This document shows positions 1-12,500 of a DNA stretch of 64,000 nucleotides, piece by piece. Position numbers and translations under genes: made by a program. Location: the NCBI GenBank assembly GCA_918026815.1, contig CAKJVC010000187.1, positions 124,001 through 188,000 on the forward strand, written 5' to 3'. Under the pieces are notes generated by a model that saw only the letters and a program-made list of their open reading frames with translations, made no database searches and had not been told where the DNA came from. The stretch comes from Chalara sp. BL73. Its lineage: Eukaryota; Ascomycota; Leotiomycetes; Helotiales. Every line of letters begins with the position of its first letter. Within the stretch, counting starts at the first letter, position 1.

Positions 1-2
1 GG

Positions 3-2375
3 CCACCGATGGAGTCAATCCTTACTGGCGATTACATGACCTCTCCTGATCTGTCTGTCACATCTTCGAAGTACAAGTCATCTAAGCAATCTGCTAGTGG
101 TTCAGTGGCGGAGCTGTCGCCGGCAATGACAACTGGTGCAAGTGAGCGGAGCTATAGATCAGAGAGAGCCTTGGGAAATGCAAGCCCAGTGGTTTCGGGG
201 AGAAGCATTGATCAGTATATCAGCAGTCTAGAGTCTGCTCAACATTATGCTAAGAAGGAAAGATCTCGTCATGTTAGCCGCGAACGACAACAAGCATCTG
301 GCCGAGCGCGCAGCGGTAGCCGGAAGCCTAAAACGCGAGACCAATCTGAGGATAGGGGACGTTCTACCGCGAGATATATCAAGCCAGCTAAGCGGTCGCC
401 TACATCACCACTCCCAATGTCTCCCGAGGATCTTCGAGGCTTGGGTGCGTTTGGATATGGAGACGAGTCTAGCACAGCAGACGCCCCAAGGACAAGAGAT
501 GCTAGTGTTTCGAAGGCTAAAGCTCCCCGAACATCAAGCAGAGCTCGCCAAGCATCTGTTGAGTCAACTAATCGTCAACCTGTAGCCAACCGGGCGGGAA
601 GTCGTACAGCAAGCCGTGCCACAAGCCGATCTCGACGACAAAGTCTGGATCGCCTCATCATTGTGGATACACGTGGTAGAAGCAAATCTCGGGAAGGCTC
701 TGCAATACGATCACCTTCCTCACCGTTGCCAATGTCACCGCAAGCTAAGTTCTATCAAGCTGATAACGAAGAAGATATTGCCGACTTAAAGAAAGCCCTG
801 AAGGATCAAGATCAATTTCGGTCTCGACAGAGAAGCACTAGCCGGCTGCGAAGCACTAGGCGAGATGCATCTCCTGACCGCAGACGTCGTGATCCATCCA
901 TCAGTCGGAGAGTAATTGAACAAGAAGTGACTACAACCAACAAGGAACCTTTACCCCAACCTACTCGGGAACGACGGCCATCTCATGCACGCATTCCGTC
1001 GGAGCATCCCATAGAAGACCCTAATCAGACTAAGGATGAAAGGACTCTGAAGAAGGAGGCTGCAGCGCGTGAGCTTGAGGAAAGGAGGAAGTCTCTTGCT
1101 CGAAGACCTTCTGCCCCACCGATTGTACATCCTGAGGAGCTCGCAAGACTTTCTCCGATGATTTACCAGCCAACAACTCCACCAGAGTTTACGAGAGCCT
1201 CTACGTTCCCCTCGCCAAAGCAGGCTGTTCCTCCTTTCAGAAGCCAGACCGTTTCTCCTGGTCAACAATATCGCACTGGGGAGCACAATAGCACAAAAGT
1301 CCAAGTTGGCTTGCCAGCGACTCCGAGAGCCATGCAACATCCCAAGTATGATCCGGAAGGCAGAGATATTCCTGATGTACCGCAGATTCCAGAAAAGTAT
1401 GATGCACAACCACCGACATGGGCTGCCTCGAACGACATAAGCTACAATAATGCTTTTGAGAATATCGCGCCTCTTCTTCCAAAGTCAGTCTACCAAGCTA
1501 GCTCACCACGTCGAGTTCCTCCTCGATCGGCATCTGCTCCAATTCCTGAGGAGCCAAGCTCGCCGATGGCACTTCCAGCTGCATTGCCACTGCATCCAGC
1601 TTTCCAAGCTGCACTACCTCCGAGTAGCAGAAGAGCAACCAATGTCCCAAGAATATCTACCGCTCAAGGTCGAAAAATCAATTCTGGTAGCTCTCAGCCA
1701 GGTACCCTAGGCTACGAGTCACGAAACAATAGTCCAATCTATTCGGCTGGCGGCTTCATCGGTGGTATTGACGAGACCATTGAGGCTAGCAAGCAGCCCA
1801 TCAATCCTTCTAACGACAGTCTTACTCCACCACCGCCTCCGCCTCCACCTGCACCACCCATCTTGAAGGAGTTGCAGCATCTCGCTATGCCGCCACCACC
1901 TCCTCCAGCACCATTGTATCCTGGAAGCTCCAACACAAACTCCATCGTATCTGGTGTATCATCTGGATCGCAAGTCATCGAGATTGTGATGGACGAGGAG
2001 GAAGAGCAAAAAAGCCATTCTGCAGGCGAGGCCCCAGCCCCACCTCAACCACCCTTCGCACGCGAATCCCGTATCAGTCACAGCCGTGGTCGTAGCGAGA
2101 CAGACAACAGCATCTCTAGCCGTTTTTCGCGCGCTGCTGAGCGTCTACGCAGCGCCAGTCGAGGAAGGAATGTCACATCTCCAACCCTTGACCGAACTCG
2201 CAGCCCTCTTCAGGATATTAGTCCATATGAGAGCGTACCTGCACCTTGGGCACCAGCACCTGGTCGCAGCACCAACAACACGCCACAAATTCCCTCTGCC
2301 AACAAGCAACCATCCGAACGCCACCCTCGCGAGATCAAGGCTGCGATGGCGCAGATGGAGGGTGGTATGTTCTAA
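3..2375 (+). CDS. Ser/Arg/Pro-rich low-complexity protein, 3' part of a gene entering from the left edge
   Basis: The frame is open from base 3 to the stop at 2373-2375, and the first in-frame ATG (base 9) is so close to the edge that the gene probably begins outside the window. At least 788 residues are present. The protein is dominated by serine, arginine and proline. It shows RS-type repeats, two copies of a short motif containing SPLPMSP (residues about 132-140 and 237-245), a charged helical stretch near residues 345-370 (KKEAAARELEERRKS), and two polyproline tracts near residues 610-640. No catalytic domain, membrane segment or signal peptide is visible. Polyproline and RS content suggest a phosphorylated scaffold or cytoskeleton/RNA-associated protein, but this is only composition. 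I do not recognise the family. The end (…MAQMEGGMF) is followed by an AT-rich 3' region. Confidence 0.75.
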   Translation, partial: PPMESILTGDYMTSPDLSVTSSKYKSSKQSASGSVAELSPAMTTGASERSYRSERALGNASPVVSGRSIDQYISSLESAQHYAKKERSRHVSRERQQASGRARSGSRKPKTRDQSEDRGRSTARYIKPAKRSPTSPLPMSPEDLRGLGAFGYGDESSTADAPRTRDASVSKAKAPRTSSRARQASVESTNRQPVANRAGSRTASRATSRSRRQSLDRLIIVDTRGRSKSREGSAIRSPSSPLPMSPQAKFYQADNEEDIADLKKALKDQDQFRSRQRSTSRLRSTRRDASPDRRRRDPSISRRVIEQEVTTTNKEPLPQPTRERRPSHARIPSEHPIEDPNQTKDERTLKKEAAARELEERRKSLARRPSAPPIVHPEELARLSPMIYQPTTPPEFTRASTFPSPKQAVPPFRSQTVSPGQQYRTGEHNSTKVQVGLPATPRAMQHPKYDPEGRDIPDVPQIPEKYDAQPPTWAASNDISYNNAFENIAPLLPKSVYQASSPRRVPPRSASAPIPEEPSSPMALPAALPLHPAFQAALPPSSRRATNVPRISTAQGRKINSGSSQPGTLGYESRNNSPIYSAGGFIGGIDETIEASKQPINPSNDSLTPPPPPPPPAPPILKELQHLAMPPPPPPAPLYPGSSNTNSIVSGVSSGSQVIEIVMDEEEEQKSHSAGEAPAPPQPPFARESRISHSRGRSETDNSISSRFSRAAERLRSASRGRNVTSPTLDRTRSPLQDISPYESVPAPWAPAPGRSTNNTPQIPSANKQPSERHPREIKAAMAQMEGGMF

Positions 2376-3643
2376 TCAACAAAACCCAAGTCCCACCATA
2401 TCAATTCAGTATATAAGAAATCATATCATCGGCGTTATCCTTTACATACCATTCTTCGCCTTCCTTTCGATACCCTTCCTGGACGGCTTTTGCATCAGAG
2501 ACAGAACGACAGCTATTATGCTCCCATTGATGACGTTACGACATTCTATTTCTACATTTCGATTCTTGTATTCTACTTCTCTACTATCCTTGACTACATG
2601 GAATATGGAGCGACCATTACTTGAGACACGTTCTGGCTTTTTGATGAGTTCGTTTAGCGATATTTTGGCACCGACCTGTATATGGCACGAGGAGGAAAGG
2701 ATATAATTTGATGTGGAATATGATTATTGGGGTTGAGGAGAGGTGAAAGGTGGAAAAAGTAAGGTTCTTTTATATTTCAAAGAGCCTCACGGCGGACTTT
2801 TGATATATTACTGCAAATTAAATGATGAAACTCATCCACTTTGGGACAAGAATTACTGAATTTTACAATCCGATCAATGTGAACGAATAGAAGTTTTGCC
2901 CTCTTGTATTCTGATGCACGACCAAGTACAATCTAAATAAATTCATATAAGTTGCCATCGCTAAAAGCCGCAGATCATGTAAGCGACAACAGAGCAGCCA
3001 AAAAGCAAAAAAAAAAAGTCGACACCCAACCCACACACCACTCCCAAACCACACAACAAGCGTATTCCAATACCGCCACGCCACGGTGAAGATTGCTCTG
3101 CGAAGTGAAACCTCCCTGAAGCGGTAATCTTCATTGCTTAAGACTCCCACAGCATCGTGAGTTGCCTGCACGAGTGGAGAGTCACCGCAGCGTTCGGACT
3201 GGGCGCTGTTGGCAGTATAACAAATGGGAAAGGCGACGTGGGATGTTGGGGCCTTCTCGAATTGTGACCGTTACAGCCAAGAGAATTTGGTGCTTAAGTT
3301 GATAGATATAACAATTCGAAAATTCATGGAATATTGAAAGCTTATTGGCTGCGACTCGTTTGGCGTGGAGATGGTGGGGGTGCATAGAGCGTTGGTGAGT
3401 ACTGATGAACGGAGAGTGGAATTTACTCCTGGGGTATCATTATGATTATAGAGTGTTTGGACTACTTTTCAGGTTTAGGTCTTAATTAATCCGTAATCCA
3501 GTCAGATGGCAAATAGGAATTGAAATCATGATTAGATATTGAGTGTCTCCTATCAATGGGACCCGTGACACCGCGTTTCCACAAACGCGTCCTCCAACCC
3601 CACCACAGTTCTCCCTCCTGAACGAATCTCAGCGTCTCAAGCA
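2376..3643. other. intergenic, no supported gene
   Basis: The 3' flank of the Pro-rich gene and the 5' flank of the gene at 3644. Only short incidental reading frames are seen, plus a poly-A run near 3009-3019. A CT-rich stretch at 3590-3640 precedes the next ATG and is likely leader. Confidence 0.5.
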
Positions 3644-5340
3644 ATGGCCTCCCGTGCCAGTGAAACTCCGGCACGCAAGCCCAAGTATCGCACCGGCGTT
3701 CCTCTGCCACCAGAATTAAACACCCATCTCAAGATCTACTTCGAAGAGCGGCTCTGTATGTCCTGCCAGCCTTCCCGCCCCTCAATCGCTGACCAAATCT
3801 AGTTCACAATGCGCTCACGCTCTTCGGCGATGTCGTCTGCTCAGGCGCATCTCACCCGGACCACCTCGAGCTTCCGACTTTCATTCCCACGCCTCAACAT
3901 ATCGAGATCGTAAGCTCCTTTCTGGTACACCCACGGTTCACGACGCAAGCTTCGAAAAAAGCGCCGGCCGACCTCCCATCACGCGCCATAACTCTCCTCA
4001 GGAGTCTGCTGAGCATCGTCGGCCCTCTCAACGCGGGTCTCGGGAAGGCATTTTCGCTCAAGGCGCCAGAGGGGAGGAATGCGCGGGGTAAGCGGTACGA
4101 CTCCGACGACGGCGATTCCTCGGAAGACGAGAACATTGACGTACGAGGAATATTGGGCACCCAGGGCCGGATACAGCGCTGCGCGAAGGACTTCTGGCAT
4201 ATCGTCGGCTGGGCATTCAATTGCAGCGTCGTCGATGCGCAGAGATGGAGATACTGGAAGGTCTGGCTGGACTATATACTCGATGTCCTGGATGCGGACT
4301 GGGAAGAGCGGAGGAAGCTGGATGCTGATGATCCTGGCGGGAACGATGGACATATAAAGGGCTCGCTCATTGTGGAGTATCTGTCCGAAGTGAGAGGGAG
4401 GTCGACGGCCGTCAAGAGGGTTGTGGCTTCGGCGTTCACGGATGGGGGAGAGCTTGATAAGAAGGCGTTTCCGGAGGTATACCCAAACGAGACGCTGGGG
4501 AAAAAGCCGGGCACGGGGACGAGGAGGAAAAGGATAGAGGATTTTAGAAACGGATTCGAGGATTTTGAGGACAGCGAGGACGACGATGAAGAGTTTGATT
4601 TTGCGGCGCCTGCAGATGAGGAAATGCCGTCCTCGCAGGCCTCACAATTGTCTGAGGATGGGGATTTACAACCTGATCCTTGGCTTGGAGGCTCGGAATC
4701 TATTGTGCTACGACAGCGCATTCTAACACAGGTATGGCCCTTCCCATCTTCCATATGGAAATGCTAATAATTCTAGCTATCGCTCGTGGCCTTCTACCTC
4801 CCCTCCTGCTTCGTTGGCATCCGGGAACTCTATCAAACCTTGGCAGACAACATCAAACAGCTCCCTCTCCCCGCATTCTCCCTTATCGTCTCAGCAGCCG
4901 ACTCTTCCGTCCTCCCAGTCGAAGTATATGTCTCCCTCATTCAAGTGCTCATAATCCGGTATCTTCCATCCAACGCCCCTCCCCCCCGCACCGTGTCAAC
5001 TGCCGCTACAGGTCATGACGAAATGGATCAAACCATTTTAGAGAAGTGCTATTTACCGTTTGCGGCTAGCACGTCGTCCGTGGAGGATAATGCGAAGATT
5101 TCGATATTGCTGGAAAATGCTCTAAGGCTACATCTTAAATCTGGGGCTGAGATGAAGTATACGGCTGATTTGAAGGGGGCTGTTGAGAAGGGGATTGCAG
5201 CGAGGGAAAATAAGATCAAAACTGATAAGCGGAGAGGAGCGGCTTCGAAGAAACAGGATGAAGAGGATAAAATATGGTTGAAAGCGAGCGAGATACGGCT
5301 GAAGAGCTTGCTGGCGATGGTAGCGGCGCGAAAGAGCTAA
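3644..5340 (+). CDS. Unrecognised 534-aa fungal protein, three exons
   Basis: Exons 3644-3755, 3803-4731 and 4777-5340 join in frame. Intron 1 (47 bp) is GTATGT…CTAG in phase 1. Intron 2 (45 bp) is GTATGG…TCTAG with a TGCTAAT branch site. The start ATG opens MASRASETPARKPKYR. The product looks largely helical. It has hydrophobic, Trp-rich segments in the middle (FWHIVGWAF and a tryptophan-rich WRYWKVWLDYILDVL block, residues about 155-195) and an acidic low-complexity insert (EDFEDSEDDDEEFD, about residues 305-320). The C-terminal helical part ends in a Lys/Arg-rich tail. No signal peptide or membrane span is evident. The acidic insert and basic tail would suit a nuclear or nucleolar protein, but that is inference. 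I cannot name the family. The splice consistency makes the gene itself well supported. Confidence 0.75.
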
Positions 5341-5936
5341 GTCACCTTATAAAGTGAGGTCTATGTAGTCTGGATAGGCACATGTTAATATAATTAATAT
5401 TTAGTCACTGTGGACATGTCCGCGTACATCAGGCTCAAGTTCATTTTACAGAGCAGGCGAAGCACCCTGATGTTTGCGTTTCTTGAATCTGAGCAACGCC
5501 TTAGATCACGACGGCATCTCATGAGCGGTGATAGGCATATAGCTAAAACACCGGTACGATGTTAAAATATGACATGGCAGCTATGCTCGATAACAGAACG
5601 GGAATGGAAAATGTCTAGCTTCTTAGCCAGAACCCGGAAAGGGGGTCTAAGCGAATACTTGACTGGTAAATAACGACAAGGCAGATCTTACGTGATCTTG
5701 TCAAAGCCCGGCAGATCGCTTTAGGATGTTTGATTGGCGTGCACTGTTGCAGAATCAAGGGTTGATTTTGTCATCTCTTTTCCGTATTCTTGCCTTTTTT
5801 TTTTTTTTTAAAAAAAATTCAAGTGGCTTGGATATGGGCCCTTTCATCGCCGCAGAATTTATATGGGGCTAGAGGAAGCAGATTTCGATGTTTGGTCGGT
5901 TAGTTTATCTCTGGTTTGCAGATGGTAGACGATATT
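5341..5936. other. intergenic, 3' flanks only
   Basis: Between the end of the plus-strand gene and the 3' end of a possible minus-strand gene. It contains a mixed poly-T/poly-A run at 5796-5818. Nothing coding is supported. Confidence 0.5.
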
Positions 5937-6842
5937 CTAATAGTGCAAGTATACATTATTCAAGGGGTGGAATTTGTAAGGCTGTGTCGATATCATGTTC
6001 ACCGAAACAAAGCCTTGTTCATCTTCTTGTAGAGCGTAATATGTCCCAAGGTTTTGCTGCTGATTGATTAAGTATATCCCGCGATCATCGATGGCTTCTT
6101 GGTCGGCACCGTCCCTCTTGCCATCACCCTCATAAGACGGTGTTATTGACCAGGGATGTTGTGATAAGAAGTTACTGCGAGAGCCCATATCAATAGCCGA
6201 ATGGGCTTCAACTCCGGTACTAACAAGCCTGGAAGTTTCTGCAACATGGGAGCCATCCGCATATCATGTAATATGTGGATAATCTAGACTGCCTCGTACC
6301 AGGGGAGAGTATCACTCCGTTCGATATCCACAAACCTACCAAATATATCAGGAGCAGGCCCTCTCATCATGAGTCCTGGTGCATCCTGCATAAGTTCCTT
6401 AACCGCTGGGAATATCGAAGCTGGCTCACGCCGTCCGGTGGGTCCGAAGCTACCAAGGAAAGCACCGTTGAACGTATAATCCTCCGAGGCAATGGGCGCG
6501 ATTTGGCGAGCAACCGGGCGTATTTCCTCCCGAAGCCGTGGATCCTGCCAATCACGAAGAGAGCGGATGAGAAGGGCGTCGTTGGCGGGATTGAACCGCA
6601 AGAGGGTATCTCTGTGCTGCGAAGCCACTATACAAACTGTGAAATGTTTTAGCTCTTCCTCTCGAGATTCAACTGCTGTAGCGAAAATCTCTTCGCCGGA
6701 GCGGTGATGCGACTCGCCGTCCAGCCGTTTCGATGCTTGTCAGCTTCTCTCGTTCTGTTTCGGTTATGAACATGAAGCAGGGCTGTCTCGAGACTTACCA
6801 AACGAATTGTATCAGCCGCGAACCACTCTCAACTGCGGCCAT
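5937..6842 (-). CDS. Uncertain minus-strand gene, 3' part readable, 5' part inconsistent
   Basis: Two reading frames join cleanly across a 101-bp phase-1 intron at 6239-6339 (donor GTAGGT, acceptor TTGCAG). They give a hydrophilic protein of at least 150 residues that ends …NNVYLHY. Upstream the frame stays open to about 6750. A plausible first exon starts at the ATG at 6842 (MAAVESGSRLIQF) and ends at a good GTAAGT donor near 6795. No acceptor I tried joins that donor in the frame needed downstream. Either there is another unseen intron or start, or the gene carries a frameshift. No domain is recognised. The downstream codons read like real protein (mixed composition, no early stops), so I list it with low confidence. 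Confidence 0.35.
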
Positions 6843-7519
6843 TTTCTAGATTTTGAGGCGAATTTCGGTAGGGAGTTTTGAGAAGAGGGTAAATCCTTCT
6901 GAGATCTGATCCTCATCTTAATAGGCATTATCCTCCATTGTACTAGTGCTAGCCTGTAGGCAAGGAGATATTGTGGTAGTTTCGTTTTCTAGCAGAGATG
7001 TTGGCAGTGTCGTGGTGATGTGTTGGAGATCAGGCAGTAACGATAGTGAGATAATTTAAGGCATTGAGGTTAAGGCGGAATCAAAGCTAGTCTTAGGTTG
7101 TTTTGTTAGACGTTATTTTGGAGAGATCTGAGGGGACCCATAGGTAGAGTATCTTAGACCGCCAAGCCATGTCAGATGAATTATTCAGCCTGGCTTCATG
7201 TATTTTCTCTTAGTTAAGGCGCAATTGGCTCCTAAAAAGACTTGTTCTTTCGGAATATTCTGGTCTAGAACGAGTGATTACCGATTTTAGATTGGTGTGA
7301 AATGTATTTAAACTCAAGATATGCGAAGTCAGATTCACATGGCAGGTTGAGAGATTGAATAACACCAGAGAAGAAAACGCTTTCTGTAATAATGAGAAGT
7401 ATATGGCATGCTACTTAATGCCGCGCCCCCACCATGTTTTCCGTGCTCTGACAACCTATTTTACTCATCCATTACCCAAACTGAAAAGCCAAAAAGTAAC
7501 TATACATCGCCAAAAACCC
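6843..7519. other. intergenic, no supported gene
   Basis: AT-rich sequence between two minus-strand genes. It would contain the promoter of the doubtful gene at 5937-6842 and the 3' flank of the 2EXR gene. Confidence 0.5.
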
Positions 7520-8398
7520 TTACTCAATCCCTGATATGCTACAGCTATAACCCCTTTCAGAGATGATATAGCCTATTGGGACTGACTGATTAGTGTGGTT
7601 ATCTCGTCGTAGTCGCTGGGTGGCATCTTTTTTGACACGCCATGAAGAGAAATCTCCCACAGTCAGTTTCGGGATATTCCAGTCTGGATATTGTGTCTTG
7701 ATCTCCTCAAGCTTCAAAGTACAATCCTCTATACACTTTCTATATTGATATGAAAGAAATATATCAGTAACCGTTGGCTTAACTTCTTTGAATCCAAAGA
7801 AAACATCGTTTATCCGTCGACCACCGTTCGATTGTATGTCAACAATAAGCTCCTTAAGTTTTGGAAAGAAAATTATAATAGGCTTGTAAGGCCAGAGATT
7901 ACCAGGCTCAAGCAAGGCGGATAACATGGCTCGATATTGTGTGACCGCTAGGCGAGTTAACTGGGAGGCGATATGGTGTTTGCTGGTAAGGTTTCGAAGG
8001 TCGATATGCTTATCCCAGAATCTACTACGGAGTCGGCTAAAAAGAGCGAAATCGAAAAGGAGAACATCCATACGGGGGTCGATGCGCAAGAAATTGACTC
8101 CGGATCTTTCCAAGGCAACTGTGAAGTACTTCAAAGCCACTTTTCGTGCTTCTTTGCAGGTGAAAAGAACCCCAGGTGCTTTCTTGCTGACTCGGGCTAT
8201 GGCGTCGGCTTGCCAAAGTAAGTGATCGCTAAATGCGCTGGCGATGATCAGTGAAGTGTTATAGGTATTATCTGTTGCTATAATATACCTCCTAAATTGG
8301 ATCAACCGTGATCCAGAATCAAGCGCTGCCTCACGCCACACTTGTAAGCGAAGCTCAATGGGGAGATTCGGAAATAAAGTAAAAAACTTCTTGGCCAT
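7520..8398 (-). CDS. 2EXR-family protein, intact single exon
   Basis: An uninterrupted 292-residue frame that begins MAKKFFTLFPNLPIELRLQVW. The motif F-x-x-LP-x-ELR-x-x-(I/V)W at residues 6-22 and the later LLFTC/VLFTCKEAR-type motif (residues about 94-103) are the hallmarks of the fungal 2EXR family, a large group of uncharacterised proteins common in Leotiomycetes and Sordariomycetes. No enzymatic residues, signal peptide or membrane segments are seen. Unlike the three relatives at 26.3-31.1 kb, this copy has no intron after the FTC-x-EAR motif, and its C-terminal part is diverged and basic. Its function is unknown; the family assignment rests on the N-terminal motif pair. Confidence 0.8.
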   Translation of the reverse strand: MAKKFFTLFPNLPIELRLQVWREAALDSGSRLIQFRRYIIATDNTYNTSLIIASAFSDHLLWQADAIARVSKKAPGVLFTCKEARKVALKYFTVALERSGVNFLRIDPRMDVLLFDFALFSRLRSRFWDKHIDLRNLTSKHHIASQLTRLAVTQYRAMLSALLEPGNLWPYKPIIIFFPKLKELIVDIQSNGGRRINDVFFGFKEVKPTVTDIFLSYQYRKCIEDCTLKLEEIKTQYPDWNIPKLTVGDFSSWRVKKDATQRLRRDNHTNQSVPIGYIISERGYSCSISGIE

Positions 8399-9511
8399 AG
8401 CTGCCGTATTGTCTATTTTTCTGGATGCGATGGAGACGAAATACGAATGACACGATACTTTCGTGGATCAAGCCGCCTTAAGGTTCTAAAAAAAAGGTGT
8501 CAAACACAAACATAGCAAGATATCTCGTTGGTATATGTAAATATTGACTAAGTTTTGAAAGTAAAGAAAAAGATTGCAGGATTTAAGTATTTATACATAA
8601 TTTCCATTTAAGTAGCTGTCTTCTCAACTAAAAGGGTTAGTAAAGCTAAGTGAAGTTATCAGGCCCCTTTATCTAAGTATTTTCTATTAACTGAGTTAGG
8701 CTATTTAATTTAGTTCATTCAACAAAATGTCTCCATTTACTAACACTAACTACCCCATGTCGCTTTGAATTTTGTTCATCTAAACTCCTAGGCTGGAGCG
8801 AAATATCCGAACTGAAATTAAGAAATAACTAGAAGTTGATATATACTCCACTACTTCATGTATTTAGAAATCCAGTCAATGAATTCTTAGTAAATATGTA
8901 ACAAGCTTACACGCACAGAAGAGGAGCTAAATAAAATCTTGGGGATTGCTTTTCTTCGATATGTCCATCCAGGTGGTTTGCGTGTGCAAGAAACGACAGG
9001 TAAGCGTCATTCTTGATTGCCACGGTGACATGCTGAAGGGTAATGAATCTAAACCCTTGGCACAAATGTATTAACGTTTGCAAGACTATGGGTCTTCTCA
9101 AAGGTCTCAATTATAACAAAGGGAGGCAATGGCCAAGAAACAAGCGGGGAATAGCTGGGATGGGAAAGTCACCAAATGCTAATCTTATATTGTTCTAGAA
9201 ATGAACTCTAGTATGTGCTCCTGTAGTTTCTATTTCCTTGCTTCGTTCGCACGAAACTATATTAGCCGAGTGCAACTGTAAAACGAAGAGTTTTTAATTC
9301 TCGGTGCTTGACCCACACACCTCCAGAAGCGAGGTGAAGGGTAAACCATCATTAGTGCACGACTGCAAAGATGACGAAGTTGTAGTCGAGGCTTCTTATT
9401 TTCTGTCGCTATTCATATTCGTGGTACATTCCCCAACGACCAATTCATTTTAGCCATCACTATTAACCTACTGTACAATGTTTCCAACCTCTGAACTAAT
9501 GCACCTAATGG
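8399..9511. other. intergenic, no supported gene
   Basis: AT-rich. It contains the upstream region of the 2EXR gene and the 3' flank of HUL4. A short minus-strand frame at 8907-9110 has no start context or family resemblance and is not called. Confidence 0.5.
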
Positions 9512-12500
9512 TCAGGAGAACGCAAAGCCTTCCGTGTTCTCTAGTGCAATGGCCAACTTTTGCTTCATAACATCCCTGCTGCTATACTCGGGCAGCTGCA
9601 GAATCCCGTAGCAGGTCGAGCTGCTCGGCAGCCTCTCGTCCCCTACACCGTTCTTATATATATTGAAAACCAAATTTTTCATGCCGCCGACTGGTAAACG
9701 GTCGCTCGCCGTAACGAATTCCAAAAGTTTCTTCTTCTGCTCGTTGTCATACTCCTCGACTATGCTCCAGAAATCTTTGATGCTACGGTGCTGCGCGTCC
9801 CAGCCGTCATACTCGGTAATGCCGATCATCTCGTGCATATCAATTTCTTGCACGCCTTCGACGATGGATTGCAGTATTGGTGCATCGAAGAGCTTCACGG
9901 AGCGGCGGTCAATACATGAGAAGAAGCCGGTCTTGAATGCTTGGAACTGTGGTCGGACTGAAATGTCTGTGAGCCATCTAATGTAATCACTCACAAAGTT
10001 GTTTCGGTTCTCGTTCGTGACAGGAGGCGCATCTGCAGGATTTGATAAGTGAGTGGCCTCTTCCGAATACTGAGGCCAGTGGGCGGATGTGGTCATATCA
10101 CGGCTAATGCGCTCTCCAAACTGGTCCGCTGAGAACTCGTAAGTATAGCTGAAAATGTCTTCTACTGATCCGTCAGATTCGTCCCATTCTAAGATTTGTT
10201 GTAAGCTTCTTTCAAGAACAGGCCATCCATCAGCAATGTGATGAAGCTCAGAGACTTCTTCGTCAAGAAGTTTCCGATATAGAGCTTTGGGAAAGGTTAC
10301 AGGTAGCGCGAGTCCATTATAGATAGCTAGCGATACAATCATGCCGATCAGCTCAAACTTCCAGAGTGGTTCTGGAGATCCTGGCTGAAACCACGACATC
10401 TTCGTCACTGAATCTTGAGTAAACGCACCTATGCCGGTTAGTCGATCAACAAGGTTGAGTGTATTGTACTGTAACTTACCACTGTCTGGATTAAGGGCAT
10501 GGGCGATCGCCAGTCGGAAAAATTCTTGCTGAACACCTCCATTGTCTTGGCCTTCTTCATCGACACCCTCTTCCACCAGTCGAACTTTCAGTGGGCGTCT
10601 CAATTCACGTTTCTCTCTCCTAAAAATAGAGTCGAAAGCATCTCTGAGAATGCGTGTCCTCCGAATTTTGAGTACCAAGAATTCTGAATTAGCGATTTGC
10701 AAATGCTCTTGGAGAGTAGTTTTGACGCTGGTGGAAGTCAGATTATAGTGAGTCGAGGCAGTCGCCATATCCATCAATGCCTTCTTTGACTTTGCTGTTT
10801 CATAAGCGTCGGTCATATTGGCGTAATTGATGGCTCGAAAGTAGGTGATCAGTGATGCCGGTGTGAAGAGGTATGGGTAATCGAGGAGGTGAGCAGTTCT
10901 TCTATTGGACTCAAATCTGAACCACTCTAGCGGAACTTCAACAGGATCCAGACGGTCAGAGAAGAACTCTGTTTGGAAGTGGATATCACCAAGATGCAAA
11001 GTCTTCCTGTTTTTGTCTGCTTTTCGTTAGTCACTGGCCATCAGGTTTTTTGTAATCGCTTACATAATGCAGCTATCATGGCTATTGCACCTCCAAAAGC
11101 ACCATCAGTAGGTATTTCCGCATTACCTTCCCAATCCTGCAGAATAACAGTTCTTGCCCAATCCAGGATCAAATATGGAACACGCTTCTCATGATGGCGA
11201 CGTTCATAGTCCTTGAAATTAAGTGCCAAAGGTGTTTCTAAATCCGCGATTCTGAAAATGTCAAGGACAGTCTGCACTATGTCTGCTTCATTTTCCTCTT
11301 TTCGATGAACCTCGTTCTGGATATCTAGTGATGTTGTAAAGATTCGTCGTGCAGCTATCGCTGCAAATAGTCTCCGTGCTAAGCGTAAGGCAAGCTCATC
11401 ACTAAATATGTCTTCATATTTCAGACACAGCCAGGTTTGTTCTAAACCATCCAGTATAAGACCTTTAGAACGTATTCTCGACATGTTTGCTAAATGCCTT
11501 GCTCCAAATACTAAAGGAGGAGCTGCGATAAGTGCGTGAAGGCTGATACTAAAGACTCGAGCTGCATCATCAAATGACAAAGCCTTAACAGCGCGAGACT
11601 TCCGAAGCGCGGTGTCTTCCAATGACTCAGACTGGATTATTACTTCATCCGGGGGCAAAAATAGCGAACCTGCAGCAATCCATAATGCATGAAACATTAA
11701 AGATGGTGCGACTCGAGTCATTCGAAGCATCGCGTACCACATGGTCTGCGAATCGAGCAGCGTTCTGTCTTCGTTGCTGAAGGATCGTAAAAGCGACTCT
11801 GGTTTATGAATGACATCGAATATAGCTTGCTCTATGAACAGTCGCCATTGAATCTTCAGTGAGGATGAGCATGTCGATAGCCGTTTATTTAAGTGCTTCC
11901 GGGTTAACAATTTTTTGTCAACTGGATGTCTTTTAAGATCTTCTCCTACCACTTGTGGATGTAGAGAGTGCTTTTCGGCCATTCCGTCAGTTTGTAAGAT
12001 ATCACAAATCAGATTGATGATTTCAATTGGCAGATGAGAGAGCGATTGAGGTAAGATTTCCGTGTCGGTATTTGCCAAGCCTGTATTATTTTTTGCAAAT
12101 CCTAATCCTCCAAAATTATCCTGGTGTTCAATCGATTCTTTGCTTGTGATCTTTGATGCAGGTTTCTTTTGCTCGTTCACATTACGCTCTTTGGAAAGAT
12201 CGGAGTTCGACTTGGGTGAAGAAGAAACTGTAGATGTTATAAGTTTTGCAGACTCTGGGCACGGTTTGCTAGAGTGTGGTTCTATTAATATCCCATTCTG
12301 AGATGCTCTTTGAACTGGTGGACTCGATTTTCGATCCTGAAATGTTGAGCTTTTGTGGAATTTTTTTTCAGATATCTTTGCAGCTGCTGATATACTGACA
12401 ATTTCTTTTGGAGCAGAGGTTCTGACTATCCCGGATTTAGGATGCGACTTGGAGCTTGATCGTCGTATAGGGATAGGTTGGTGGTTTATATTTGGGTGGG

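Noticed and set aside
1739..1978. Minus-strand frame rich in glycine inside the first gene
   Set aside because: It is the antisense of the polyproline tracts of the plus-strand coding region.
10440..10500. Possible tiny intron (GTAAGT…ACAG) inside the HECT region of HUL4
   Set aside because: Only about 11 bp and the sequence reads through in frame as conserved HECT protein.
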